Shown: positions 33,889 to 44,438 of the stretch, piece after piece
Position numbering within the stretch: the first letter of the stretch is position 1
Layout of the letters: every line of letters begins with the position of its first letter
Source: Desmodesmus armatus
Lineage: Eukaryota > Chlorophyta > Chlorophyceae > Sphaeropleales > Scenedesmaceae
Assembly (NCBI GenBank): GCA_007449985.2
Contig: VIIQ02000088.1
Location: 1 to 64,000 of the forward strand
Length of the DNA stretch: 64,000 bases
Reading direction: 5' to 3'
The notes under the pieces: model-generated
Seen by the model: the letters and a program-made list of their open reading frames with translations, nothing else
Database searches by the model: none
Told to the model about the DNA's origin: nothing
Program-made: the position numbers and the translations under genes

Positions 33889-36800
33889 ATGGCAGCCTCA
33901 GCCCTGCAGATGAGGGACATGTATCAGTTTGTGCTGGGCAGTGCTTTGAGCGAGCAGGAACAGAAGTTGCTCGCTGCTTCATTCTCTGCTGTGAGTCTTG
34001 TCAGCCCTTCAACGGTTGCAGACCTCGGCTGGTGCATGCAGAGGTGTCCAAGAACAGTCAGCACTTGCTACAGCAGCGCCGGACAGCAGGCCAGTGGTGG
34101 TTTCAGCAGGCTCGGTCTGACCCGGTCTTCCAACATGCATGGAAAATGAGTGGTTGGTCAAAACTGGTCGGCACTATGGGCTTCTGATGGCAGCCCTGGC
34201 TGCCTGCTTCCGCGTCATGCACCTGTTCTGCACTTGCAGGCAAGGAAAACGGCTAACTCCTGGAAGGCAGTGGACCATCAGCTCACAACTGCAGGTATAT
34301 TCTGGCGGTGTTTGGGTTTGGATGACTGCCTTGCCTGTCGCAGCTCAGGCCCAGCATGCTTTGCAGGGCTCCCTTGCCACAGCAGCATTGTCTGTGTGCG
34401 GCAGGTCCCATCAGCTAGCTGCGCTGTGACGACCGATGTTGGCAACTGTCTGAGGAGACGCCCGTCTGCTTGTTCAAGGCTTCCTGGCCTGCAGCAGCAG
34501 GGCATGCCAGCACAGATCCAGCGCTGTTGGCTAGCAGCAGGCCTGTCGTGCATGGATGCTAGCAGCACACGTTTTCCAGGCTAGCTCACAGCAGCATTTG
34601 GCGTCCACTCTCCCTCCGTGGTCAGTCTTCCGGCATTGTGGTGCAGCAGCAGCAGCAGCAGCAGCAGCAGTCTGATCTTGTTCGTCCCTTTTGGTGCTGC
34701 TGCTGCCGTCGGCTATGGTTTTTGCGCAGGTCCCGACTGTGTTGAAGTTGACTTCCGGCGCTATGCTGCACTCAAGCCCCTAGTGCGCCGCGGCATACCC
34801 TTTGAGCTGCGCCCCACACTGTGGCACCGCATCAGCGGCGCAGCAGCCAAGCAGGTACGTCTGCAACCAACACTAGGCAAGATGCTGATGGCGTGTGTGG
34901 CTGTGCATTCTGGCACTTGACAGGACGAGGCTGTGTTCTGTCTGGCTTGCTCTTCGCGGTGGTTTTCTCCGTGCGGTCGTGATGGGGCCGTGATGGGGCC
35001 GTGATGGCCCCATCTCACACATTCCTTTTGTGCCTGCTCAGTGTCTGTATTGTATTGATAAAGCATGAGTTACCAGGCCATAGAGTGACCAAGCTCCAGC
35101 ACATGTGTGTTTGCATGCAGGCTGCTGCCCAGGAGCAGGGCAGTGCTTCCTACCGTGACCTTGCCGCCAGCGCCCTGGGCTCCACCCTGGCCAAGGACAC
35201 CCTCATGACACTGGCAGAGGACCTCAGCGCAGGTGCGTGACAAGCTTTTAAGGGTGGGGTTGTCCAGACGGCCCCCTTCCGTGCTGGTTGCGTCCCTCCC
35301 TGGCTGGGTTCAATTGCAGCGTAGCTGCGTGCGCAACCCGTGTAACACCTTCAATCATCCATTCATTCACCTGCGCGCAGGATGCTTCGTGTTCAAGAGC
35401 CACCCCACCTTCAGGCGCAGCGAGGGCATGGAGGTGCTGAGGCGGGTCATGGCAGCATACCTGGGCCGCAACCCTGGCGGCTACTTCAGGTGGGATCTTG
35501 CTGGGGGCCGTCCTGTTGGGGGTCGGAAGGTCACTTTGTCGGGGGACATTCTGTTGGGGGTTGGATGGTCACTTTGCTGGGGGTCATTCTGTGGGGGGTT
35601 GAGGTGACTTAGTTGGGGGCAGACGGAGGGAAAAGCAAAGGGGCAGAGGGGGAGTGAAGGCAAGGGGCCGGGACGGGGGTGCGGGAGACAATGTGCAGCA
35701 GCTGTTGAAGTACGTCTTCCTGGGGAGGGGGGGGGGCAGGCAGCTGGAAGTGGCGCAGAGGATGATGTGGGCCCATCTTATTGTGACCCTGGCGGCCAGG
35801 TCCTACGCTTTTTGCAAAATAAAAGGGGGTTCTGAATGGGGGTGCAGGATGCCTGGGCTCCTGGCTGCCGGGGACTATGGGTGGGGGTGGGGGTGAGGTT
35901 GGGGGCCTGCAGGAGTATAAGCTGAAGGCTGCGTAGGGCGTTTGACCTACCTCAACCACTACCCTCGGCCGCTACGTCCGCGGCGGGGGAGTGATTGGTG
36001 TGTAGTTGCACGGGTCTAGTACACAGGTGGTTGTACATGGCATGGTTGGTTCGCTGAATGGTTGACCAAGTGAGGGAAGGGGCGGGGGGGGGGGGGGTGA
36101 TGGGGGCATGGCTGGGCCGGCATCTTGCCAGCTGCTCCAGGTGGGGCTTGGCACTTGCAATACTCAGAAGAGGGGTGGTGGCAGATGTGCGTTTATAACG
36201 GTGTGGTCTGTGTGGTGGTGGTAGCTGTAGCATTAAGCTGGACCTGGTGTGCAAGGAGTCTGAAGGCAGGTGGTGCGGCAGACATCTCACTGGCGTGTTC
36301 CCTCTGCGGCTAGCTTTGCACGTTTGCATTCCCCCCTTTTTTTGGACCAGGGGTGGGGGTGGGTCACGGCTGGCCACACGCACAGACAGAAGGTTGCCTC
36401 TGTAGTTGATATGCACGCTTCAGGCAGCCTGCAGTTGTGAAATACTCGTTGAAGAAGCCAACTCAACGCCTTATTTCACCACTGTCAGGCAGCCTGTTGG
36501 TTGCGTGTCGACTGCTTTCAGAATTAATTCAGGCCGGTTGGTCATTTCGTAGCGCACGTGGTGCATTTCGTAGCGCACGTGGTGCATGGAGCAGCATTGC
36601 TGCACGTGTCTGTCATAGCTGTGCTTTGTTTGGTGAGTTTGCAATGTAGTGTTACTGACCCCTGATTCCTGTTGTGCCTTCACCGGCGTGTTCCCTGGGG
36701 CTAGCATTGCACAATTGCACTCCCCCCCCCCCTTTTCTTGGTTACTGGGGTGGGGCGGGGGGAGCAGCTCTCGGCTAGCCACACGTATGACAGAAAATGA

Positions 36801-38937
36801 CCCTCTTGTTTGTTGACATGCAAGCTTCAGGCAGCCTGCCAGTTGTGATATGGTGGTGAGGAAATTGCATCCCAACCCATCTTCACCACAGTAAGGCCGC
36901 CTATTGGTTGCGTGATTTCTTTCAGCACATCAGGCCCTTTTGGTACTGGGGAGTAGGGGGGAGTTCTTGGCTGACTACACGTACACAGAACGCTGCCCCG
37001 ACATGCAAGCCTCAGGCAGCCTGCTAGGTGAAGAACATTCAAGTCAACGCCTTTTCCACCACAGTCAGGCCGCCTGTTGGTTGCGTGTCGACTGCTTCCA
37101 GCACTGATCAGGCTGGTTGGTCACTTTGTAGCGCACGTGCTGGATGGACCAGTGTTGCTGCGCGTGTCTGACATAGCTGTGCTGTGTCCGGCTGTGTTTC
37201 AGGCTGAGACTCGTGCCAGTGCTGGGCAACATGTACAGCTTATCAGGCATGATATTCCTGGAAGCAGCCATGGTTGCACACGCAGCAGCACAGCAGCTGC
37301 TTTGGTGGAGTATGCTATGTGATGTCACTCATCCTCATCTCCCCCATGCGCGTTTGTGTGGCCAACAGCGCCCTCTTGACGACATGCTGCCTCTGTTGTC
37401 TCTGCTGCTCCGCTGTGCTGTGCTGTGCGTCCTCTCCTGTTGTCACATGGTGTGCTCTCCTGCAGGGGCCTGGCTCACGTGTGTGGTTTTGTGCTGGTTG
37501 TGATGGGCCTGTGTCGTGAGGAGGAGGCCTTCTGGGTGGTGACCACCCTGCTGGAGGACAAGCTCTTTGCACACTGCGGGGCACAGGTGAGGACTGGAAC
37601 AACATCCTGTGTGAACATGTGATTTTGTGCGATTGGTATGTGTGTCTGGGGGTTGTGTATGTGTGTAGACACAGGGAGTGCGTCCAGTGTGTGTGGAGGC
37701 GAGGGTAGGGTTAGACAGGTTGAGTGACATGTCCAGCTATGCTCACGTGGGGGTGTTGAGGGCCGTGTGGGCTCTGTTTTGTGATGGATAGTGACCACAC
37801 TGCTATTAGGACAAGCTGTTTGCACACTGTTGGGACATGTGAGGGGCGGGCGGGGGGGGGGGGGGGGGGGGGGTATGCAGTGCAAGGAGGCATTGCGCCT
37901 CACTTCACAGTCAGTCAAGTTGTACTGTCTGAGGGCATCTTGTGTTGTGTGTGTCCTTGTTGCAGGCCAGCTACGGGCTGAAGGTTGAGGGTGTGTGGTG
38001 CAGGCCCTGGTGGCCAAGAAGCTGCCCAAGGTTGAGGCACACCTGGCCAAGCTGGGCACCTCACCCGCCGCGCTGGTGGCCCCTGGCTGTCCAGCCTGCT
38101 CACCACTCTCCTGCCCAGCGAGGTCACCGCTCGCATGTTTGACTGCCTGCTGCTGGAGGGAAACAAGGTGGGTGGGGGGGGGGGGTGCTGGTGGTGGGCA
38201 GGTCTTTCATGCAGATTGTTGGCGGTAGCAACGGTAGTGCAGCAGGCACATGGTGTGCAGGCCTGTGAGGTTTAAGCTACCACGTGTGTGGACGGGGAGG
38301 TTTTTGCAGACTGCTTGCAGGTGTGCTTGTCGGTATCAGGGATTGTCGTGGTTTTGCAGCAGTCGGGGGGGGGGGGGGGGGGGGGGGGAGCTGCCTGACG
38401 CCGTCAAGGGGATGTACCAGTTTTGTGATGCATGAAGCGTGCGAGTGTGGGGAGTGGAGTGTTTCTGATATATTTGACAGCCTGGCCTGCTTTGCATTCA
38501 GCCCAAGCCTCTACGTGTGTGGCTGCAAGTGTCGTGCCACCATTAGACCCACGTTCCCCTTCGTCATCTTGACAGGTGATCATGACATCTACTTGATCAA
38601 AGCAACTAATGTGTCTAACACCCCGCCCTCCTGGTGCTGCTGCCCCACACCCTGTGTCTACACACAGGTCCTGCTGCGCACCAGCCTTGCCCTGTTGAAG
38701 GCGTTTGAGCCCACCATCCTGGCCTCCAGCCACCCCTCACAGCTGCGCAAGGTACTGGACACACGCGTCGCCCGGCTGTACGACGGTGAGGCCCTCATGG
38801 GCCTGGCCTTCAAGGGCATAGGGGCCATGCCTGGGGCGATGATCGCAGCACAGCGCAGCGCGGCGGTGGCGGCTGTTGATGAGCAGCTGGCACAGCACAC
38901 GGCACGCCTGGAGATGATCCTCTGCCGCACCCACTGA
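33889..38937 (+). CDS. TBC-domain protein (Rab GAP fold) with altered catalytic fingers
   Basis: TBC proteins stimulate GTP hydrolysis by Rab GTPases in membrane traffic. Well-supported exons: 34240-34294, 34730-34854, 35121-35232, 35381-35489, 37466-37586, 37966-38167 and 38668-38937 (TGA). A likely first exon is 33889-33990, with coding near 34050-34140 whose splice phase I could not resolve. Domain signs in order: LVRRGIPFELRPTLWHRISG, DTLMTLAEDLSAG, SHPTFRRSEGMEVLRRVMAAY, GLAHVCGFVLVVMGLCREEE, AFWVVTTLLEDKLF, ALVAKKLPKVEAHLAKLGT, LPSEVTARMFDCLLLEGNK and LLRTSLALLKAFEP. The usual IxxDxxR arginine finger reads LAEDLSA, and YxQ reads YFR. Exon 37966-38167 is out of frame by one: about two extra bases near 38003-38012 and one missing C near 38080 relative to the expected TBC reading. 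The gene is damaged, or these are sequence errors. One intron is about 2 kb and full of repeats. Confidence 0.75.
35508..35608. repeat. Short G-rich minisatellite in TBC intron
   Basis: Roughly two to three imperfect units of about 46 bp built on TTCTGTTGGGGGTTGG and GGTCACTTTG, inside the long TBC intron. Confidence 0.6.
36285..37190. repeat. Three degenerate tandem units (about 250-395 bp) in TBC intron
   Basis: Units begin near 36285, 36680 and 36931. Shared blocks are GGCGTGTTCCCT (units 1 and 2), CTTCAGGCAGCCTGC-like blocks (near 36419, 36825 and 37009), and GCCTGTTGGTTGCGTGTCGACTGCTT-type blocks with a pyrimidine-AG end (near 36491, 36899 and 37070). Unit 1 also has an internal doubled CATTTCGTAGCGCACGTGGTG. 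No protein or transposon ends recognised. Confidence 0.7.
38365..38388. repeat. 24-nt pure G tract
   Basis: Lies in the last intron of the TBC gene, downstream of the exon ending at 38167. Confidence 0.8.
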
Positions 38938-40601
38938 ATACCGATCAAATGGGGCACGTCACAGCTATGTAAGCTCAGTGACACAGCTGGTGACAGGTGG
39001 CAGCAGCAGCGGTGGTGGGGATGTGGCTGAAGGTGACCTTGTGTGCAGCGCTTGCGGACGGGAGCCAGCAGTGGTTGCGGCAGCAGCACACGGCAGCAGT
39101 GGCGGTGGCAGCTGAAGGTTGGGTGCTACACCTGCCAGGCTGTGCAGCGGTCAAAGCAGCGACCGCAGCGGCGTGCCAGCACCTTGCAGCACTAGGGCGC
39201 TTGATGGACTGAGGTGTCAGCAGCTACGCAACAGCTGTTGCCCTTGCCATATGACTGTGTGTGGCTTCAGAGGGCTGCTGTGTGCTGTGCAGGCTGGGTG
39301 TGTGTGGCTTGAACAGGGTGTTTTTTTGGCTGCACACCAGTCAAGCTGCATGCACAGCACCCCGTGTCAGGCTCCCTTACTGGCTGGTGGGTTGTGGGTG
39401 TGTGCATGTTACAGGTATCCGTGCAATAGGTGTGCATACATGGTTTGGCTGCAGTGTCTACACCCGTTGCGCTGAGCATATTGTGCACGGTTCGCGGCTT
39501 GAGTGGATCACTCGGCCACTGTGGACCCCTTCTAGCAGGAGGCTCGGGCGTTTTTTTTGCGGGTTAGGCAAAGATAACAGGCAGCAGTTGCTGCCTGGGC
39601 AGGTTGCTGTGGAGGTGCTATTGTGTGAGTATTATCGGCATGCAGCATCGCTGTTTTTGACCAAGAGGCATCTGGTGGGAGGGGCTCTGGTGGTGCCCAG
39701 CAGGCCTAGCACCACGAATTTTTTGTGGCTGTGCAAAGTGCAGGGTGTTGGGCAGCAGCTAGGTACATGCTTAGCGCTGGTGCCGTCGGTGGCTATTGCT
39801 GTTTGGGATGGTGTGAAGTAATGACAAGGGGAAGCTAGTCTGGCGTGTACATGTTTTGCTGGTAGTGTATTGTGTTGCTGTGCTGGGTGTGTATGATGCT
39901 GGTATGTGCAAGTTGGTTGCATGGGCATCGGATAGGCATGACAAAGTGTGGGTGCAGCATCCAACACGTCCACTTTGCCTGTGCCCTTTGTGTGCGGTTT
40001 AGGCATGGCCAGTCTGAGCTTCGAGGCAACAGGATTGCTGCCATGCCACTCAGGCGATGTCTATGTGCTGCTGTTTGTCAGTGCAGCAGTGTGGGTTGGA
40101 GTCCCACTATTTGCATCCTTTGCAACAGGGGGACTGTTGAAGTTGTGTAGTAAGTGTCAACATTATGCATCACAGAAGTCAAAGAGTATGTACAGAACAG
40201 AGGGCATGACCTCCGTTGTGGCATCGCCAGCTGCTGATCCATCGCCATGTGCCCGGTCCACCTGGGCAGTAGGCTGCAGCACCCCTACCTGCGCACATGC
40301 TCCTGCCAGCGTGTCCGCACAGGCATTGTGTCGTCAGCCCGGTAGGGCATGCTGCCTTGAGGCTGGAGAGCAAGCGGAGAATGACAAAGCTACGGAGATT
40401 TATAGACCCCAGTGCTCTTATCTGCATAATGCAAGCTGGCACGGTGCTGATGTGCTACAGGAATGCCTGGCAGCAGCAAACTGTCAATTTTGACTTTGCC
40501 CGGATTCGAACGCGCGACCTCCGACAACATACCTTCAACTAGGGGTTTCCGGTCTTGATGTGCACCATGGCCCAGCGGTTTCAGTTACTGTTGAGCGGTC
40601 G
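38938..40601. other. No supportable protein gene; possible small hydrophobic frame
   Basis: A TGTAA box, the common green-algal polyadenylation signal, lies at 38968-38972, only 31 nt after the TBC stop. Open frames at about 39000-39212, 39261-39821 and 40006-40493 show no family I recognise. The last has one hydrophobic stretch (YVLLFVSAAVWVGVPLFASF) but little else in its favour. At 40502-40511 (minus strand) a GTTCGAATCC-type T-loop occurs without a pairing T-stem, a possible tRNA relic just upstream of the real tRNA. Confidence 0.4.
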
Positions 40602-40617
40602 CCTCGTGATGGAGGGT

Positions 40618-40702
40618 ATCCTGAGGTCGCGGGTTCGAATCCCGCATAGCCTGCAGGTCATGATTGGGCTATTAGCGCAGCGGATAGCGCGTGGGACTTC
40701 TA
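40618..40702 (+). tRNA. Circularly permuted tRNA-Arg(UCU) gene (3' half precedes 5' half)
   Basis: 3' half at 40618-40653: A (position 38), anticodon-stem 3' strand TCCTG, variable loop AGGTC, T-arm GCGGG/TTCGAAT/CCCGC with a perfect stem, acceptor 3' strand ATAGCCT and discriminator G. Twelve nt follow (40654-40665). 5' half at 40666-40702: acceptor GGGCTAT, TA, D-arm GCGC/AGCGGATA/GCGC, G26, anticodon stem TGGGA, then C, T, anticodon TCT (40699-40701) and A37. The acceptor pairs over 7 bp with one G-U, and the anticodon stem over 5 bp with two G-U. Outside the halves, 40602-40615 pairs with 40697-40713, leaving bulge GTA (40616-40618) beside the anticodon stem and bulge GAC (40706-40708). 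C32 (40697) pairs with G40615, the place of the anticodon-intron pair in ordinary intron-bearing pre-tRNAs. Joining 37 to 38 gives a complete cloverleaf. No upstream 5' half exists that would give a normal gene. Confidence 0.9.
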
Positions 40703-40720
40703 TCAGACCGAGGGAGACAC

Positions 40721-40724
40721 TTTT
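40721..40724 (+). terminator. Pol III-type TTTT after the permuted tRNA, inside a 6-bp inverted repeat
   Basis: TTTT lies 18 nt after the last tRNA base and is framed by GAGACA (40714-40719) and TGTCTC (40728-40733). Four T residues are a minimal RNA polymerase III stop in many eukaryotes. Confidence 0.5.
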
Positions 40725-40733
40725 GGCTGTCTC

Positions 40734-41790
40734 AGGATGGGTGTTGTCCTTGATGGTGCCTCTGCAGCACGTCTTGGATGTCACAGGCAGCAGTATCATA
40801 CAAGGCTTGCTGCAACCCTCACAGCACGAACAGCAGATGGCTGTTACAAGGTCACTACGCCTGTCACAGCAGGTGGAGCTTTGATGCAACATCCAGCCCA
40901 GCAGGAGGGCAGCAACTGGCCAGGCACCTTCAGGTCACAGTGAGCCAAGGGTTTGGGGGCCTCGAAGCTCGTCTAGCTTCAGCTGCACATGCATATGCAT
41001 CACTACCTACTTCTTTTCGTTGACAGACACGGCAGCTTCAGCCTCTGCGATCTTATTACAACTACGCGTGTCACAGTAACCCCTTACTTCTTCTCTGTTA
41101 CTCAGCTTCTTCTCTGTCATGTATCAGTATCCCCCTGAGAGCCTTGCAGGACTGCAATGCAGTTGCCAAGAGGACGTCAACGATTGCATTTCGCACAGCA
41201 TGGCGTGCAGCCATGCATGAAAACATGGACACGGCTCCATGTCAGGCATGAACATCAGAAAAGAGTGCAGTGCTGGTGCCATGAGCACATGGCTGACATG
41301 CACAAATCAACACAGCTGCTGCCGCCGCTGGTATGAGGAACAAGTGAGGATCACAGTTGGGCCGCCAAACAATCTGCAGTGGCAGGTCCCCTGCGCAGCA
41401 CACTAATGTGATGCAGTGAGGGCTTGGGTGTAGGCACGTCCTGTAGTTCAGTCCTTCCCCCCCCCCCCCCCACACCCCCGCGTGCATGGCTGCTGGCACA
41501 CCCAGGTCAACGGGGTGGAGGGGGGCTCAGCAGCTGCCTTGCGGCAGGAACAACATGGTTCCACTGTCCAAGAAGACAGTGTGACTAGCAGCAAGTGCTG
41601 CAAACAAGGAGCGCCTAGAAGTCACAGCAGCAAGCGACCAGTACTCTCTGTCATCATGTTGTCCGACTGTCATCATATCGTCTGTCTGAATCATTTGCTT
41701 ATCAACCCTGGCTGCGTTGTGCTCAGGCACCCTCTCAGGCCGACGAGGCTCCGAGCCTGGGGAGTCCCCAGCCTCGGCACTGCCCTCTCT
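40734..41790. other. Intergenic, downstream of tRNA and of carbonic anhydrase
   Basis: No exon recognised on either strand. It probably holds the 3' UTR of the carbonic anhydrase gene (minus strand). A C-rich run lies at about 41457-41471. Confidence 0.5.
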
Positions 41791-44060
41791 TCACGCTGTG
41801 CTGATGCAATTTGACGCCAGTGTCCTGCTGTTCAGGGGTTGCACAGGCCGTGCGTTGCTGCCCGCAAACTCCCTGAACGCTGCCACCTGCTGCTGCGGCA
41901 CCTGCACAGGCGTGGTCCACACCAGCCACTGCACCCCCTCAGAGCAGGGGGGCGTGGTGAGGGAGCCCTTGTAGGACATGTACTGCTGCAGGGCGGGGCC
42001 TGAGGGCAGCAGCTGTGAGGGGTCCACCGGGGTGCTGGCTGGGGCAGAGGCTCCTGGGGTGGGTGGCACTGCTGCCAGCCCTGCTGCCAGGCAGGGGTTG
42101 GGCTGCTGCTGCTGGGTGCGGTCATCAGGGGAGGCTTCCAGCAGCACTGCTAGCACCGTGTAAGCGCCTGTAAACCGCAGGCACGCAGGCACACAGGAAA
42201 CATTCATGTAGCCGGACACCCCATGTCAGTGTTTACGGGTGCTGACACGGGTACTGCAACAAACCACTGCATCTCATGCCATTTGCAAGTACGACAGCAT
42301 TGGGGTGGGCAAATCATGCACAGCACAACAGTGTTGCACAGAGATGCCAGCATACTAAGTTGTGCCGACACACAACCTGCCTGCCTACATGCTGAGCCGC
42401 ACACATGAGTGCCCCGTCCCTTCTTCCTCCCCACCTGTGTCCTTGTTCTGGTGCACCAGGTGTGCCTCCATGCTGCTGCGTGCCCCATCGACACTGTGCT
42501 CACTGGGTGTGTGGAAGTGGTACTGCAGCAGCTCCAGCTGCTGACCACCCCAGCTGATGCTGTTGCTGTCAGCGGCAAAGTTGACTTGGAGGGTGGTGCC
42601 GGTGTTCTTCACACTGACACCGCTGCTGGGCTGGTACCTGTGGCAGGGGGAAGGGGGGGAGGGGGGCAGTTGGGAACACCGCAGGCGCCGGGCAGGGGCA
42701 AAGGGCCATGGGTGCGAGGACATGGGTGGCTCCTCCATGTCCGGTTCGCATGGCTGGCGCCATGAACAAGTCTGCTGCAGGCCGTGTGTCCGTGAGACTT
42801 TGCCCCGGCATCACCACCACTAGGGTAGCAGACAAATGGTGCACGTCACGCTGTTGACCCCTTCCTATGCCCACCTTGCCACACACTATGAACATTTGAA
42901 CCAACTTAGATGTAGGTGTGGCTTTGATTTGATTTGACTTTTAACACACAGCAGACCCCACCTGAGTTCAGGTTAGGCAGGAGGGGCTGGTACCAGGGCT
43001 GATGGTGTTTGCATGTGAATGCAGCTGGAAGCAGTCGTTGAATGCCCTTCAACTACTGATGCAAGCTACATTCACATGCAAACAGTATCAGCCCTGGTGC
43101 CAGCCCCTGCTGCCTACTGCAACTCTGGTGGGGTTTGCTTTTGCACCTTGCTGTGTCACCCTGCTACAACACCGTGCTGTCACACCTTGCTGTCACACTC
43201 TGGTCCTACAGTCTGCTGCTACAGCCTGCTGTCACAGCCTGCTGTGACGCCTACCTGAAGCTTGGTGGGGGCCTGCTGTCACAGGCAGTGCCTGTGAGGC
43301 TGAGGTTGATGGGTGACTGCTGGGTGCCGCTGCTGCAGGAGCCACCCCAGCTGGTGACACCCTCAGCACCTGAACAGGGCACATGGAGTGGTGGTAGGGA
43401 GTGAGGGAGGGGGCAGGGTGCGTGTGTGTCAGCAGCCTACAGTGATTGCTGGTCTGAACTGCTGATGCCGCAACGGAGGGGGGATTCGTTCAATGAACTG
43501 CTCATTTGCATGAATGAATTTCACAAAAGGTCCCGGCCCAGGCTAGCATGCCTTTGTTCAAGACTGCTGTACTTGAACGTAGAATGATGTTGGCACTGTC
43601 TGCACATGCTGCTGTGGCAAACCTCACTGGCATGCCAGAATATCAGGCATGCCAGTCAAGCTCAAAGCAAAGAATGATGATCCATCGCAGCCCAGCACTG
43701 CCTGCAGTGGGTGGGGTGCAGGATTGGCCGGGTGTGCGCACCTGAATAGCTGAAGTGGCCACTGTCCGCTGCTGCTGGCTGCTGCTGCTGGGCTTGCAGG
43801 GCGAGGCAGCATGCACAGCTGAAGGTCAGCAGCTGCCGTTTGGAGAACTTGATGCTGCTTGGTTGCTCTGGCACTTGGTGCTGTTGCTGTTGCTGCGCAG
43901 TGTTCATCTGCTGGGAGAGTGCTGCTGCTGCCACAGGGGTGGGCCCTGCTGGCTTGCTGATTCTGACATGGCGTTGAGACGTATGGGCAGCTGCAGCCAG
44001 CTTTCTGGAGTGTGTTGAGGTGCTGAGGCTGGTGCGGTGTGCGTGCTGGGTCAACAACAT
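41791..44060 (-). CDS. Alpha-type carbonic anhydrase with N-terminal targeting extension
   Basis: The enzyme interconverts CO2 and bicarbonate. Four exons give 337 residues: 44060-43742 (ATG), 43369-43255, 42637-42435 and 42167-41791 (TGA). Residues 1 to about 95 form a Ser/Ala/Gln-rich extension with a hydrophobic stretch (KRQLLTFSCACCLALQA), suiting a chloroplast or secretory targeting peptide; the mature part starts near GHFSYSG. Signature SGTQQSPINLSL is in exon 2. Exon 3 has YHFHTPSEHSVDG and MEAHLVHQNKD, with zinc ligands at about H185, H187 and H204 and the conserved E/H pair at 191-192. Exon 4 has AYTVLAVLLE, YMSYKGSLTTPPCSEGVQW (the substrate-side TT) and RPVQPLNSR. All active-site motifs are intact and all splice phases fit. 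HFHTPSEH is typical of plant and algal enzymes. A role in a CO2-concentrating mechanism is inference; luminal or periplasmic location cannot be settled. Confidence 0.93.
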
Positions 44061-44438
44061 GGCGGAACAGCAAGCGTTTGAACTGGTTTGACTGCCGCGC
44101 GCAAGTGAATTGTTGCAGGCTGTGGGGCTGTACTAGATGGTAGAAGCAGGCAGTTGAACACAAAGCAGCTAGTGGATGACCACAATACAGTTCACACACC
44201 TTCTGGCAGTGTATCACTCTGTAACAGGGTGCAGGGCTAGGTCCTGGTGGGAAGCACCCATCATCACATGGCCCCGCCCCCGGTTCTCTACCTTGACTGA
44301 TACACAGACCTTTCAATCACCCCAAAGGCGTTCAGTTAGCGGTGGTGGTCGTGTTCTTAGCGTTCTTGCCCGTGGACGGTTGCCTAGTCCTTTCCGCACA
44401 CTTCCGGCCCGCTTACCAAGTCACAGGCAACTAGTACC
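44061..44438. promoter_or_regulatory. Shared 378-bp divergent promoter region
   Basis: Start codons of the carbonic anhydrase (minus) and PUB gene (plus) face away from each other across this gap, so both promoters and 5' UTRs must fit here or overlap. No clear TATA box. Confidence 0.45.

Noticed and set aside
37840..37890. Gly-rich protein frames across G runs
   Set aside because: Pure homopolymer artefacts in introns.
39261..39821. 186-codon open frame
   Set aside because: Composition and lack of any recognisable motif give no support for coding.
40496..40530. Second tRNA on the minus strand (GTTCGAATCC-type T-loop)
   Set aside because: The T-stem does not pair and no acceptor or D-arm partner is found nearby; at most a relic.
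40561..40653. Ordinary tRNA ending at 40653
   Set aside because: No upstream strand complements the acceptor end ATAGCCT; the only matching GGGCTAT is downstream at 40666, which is why the permuted reading is preferred.
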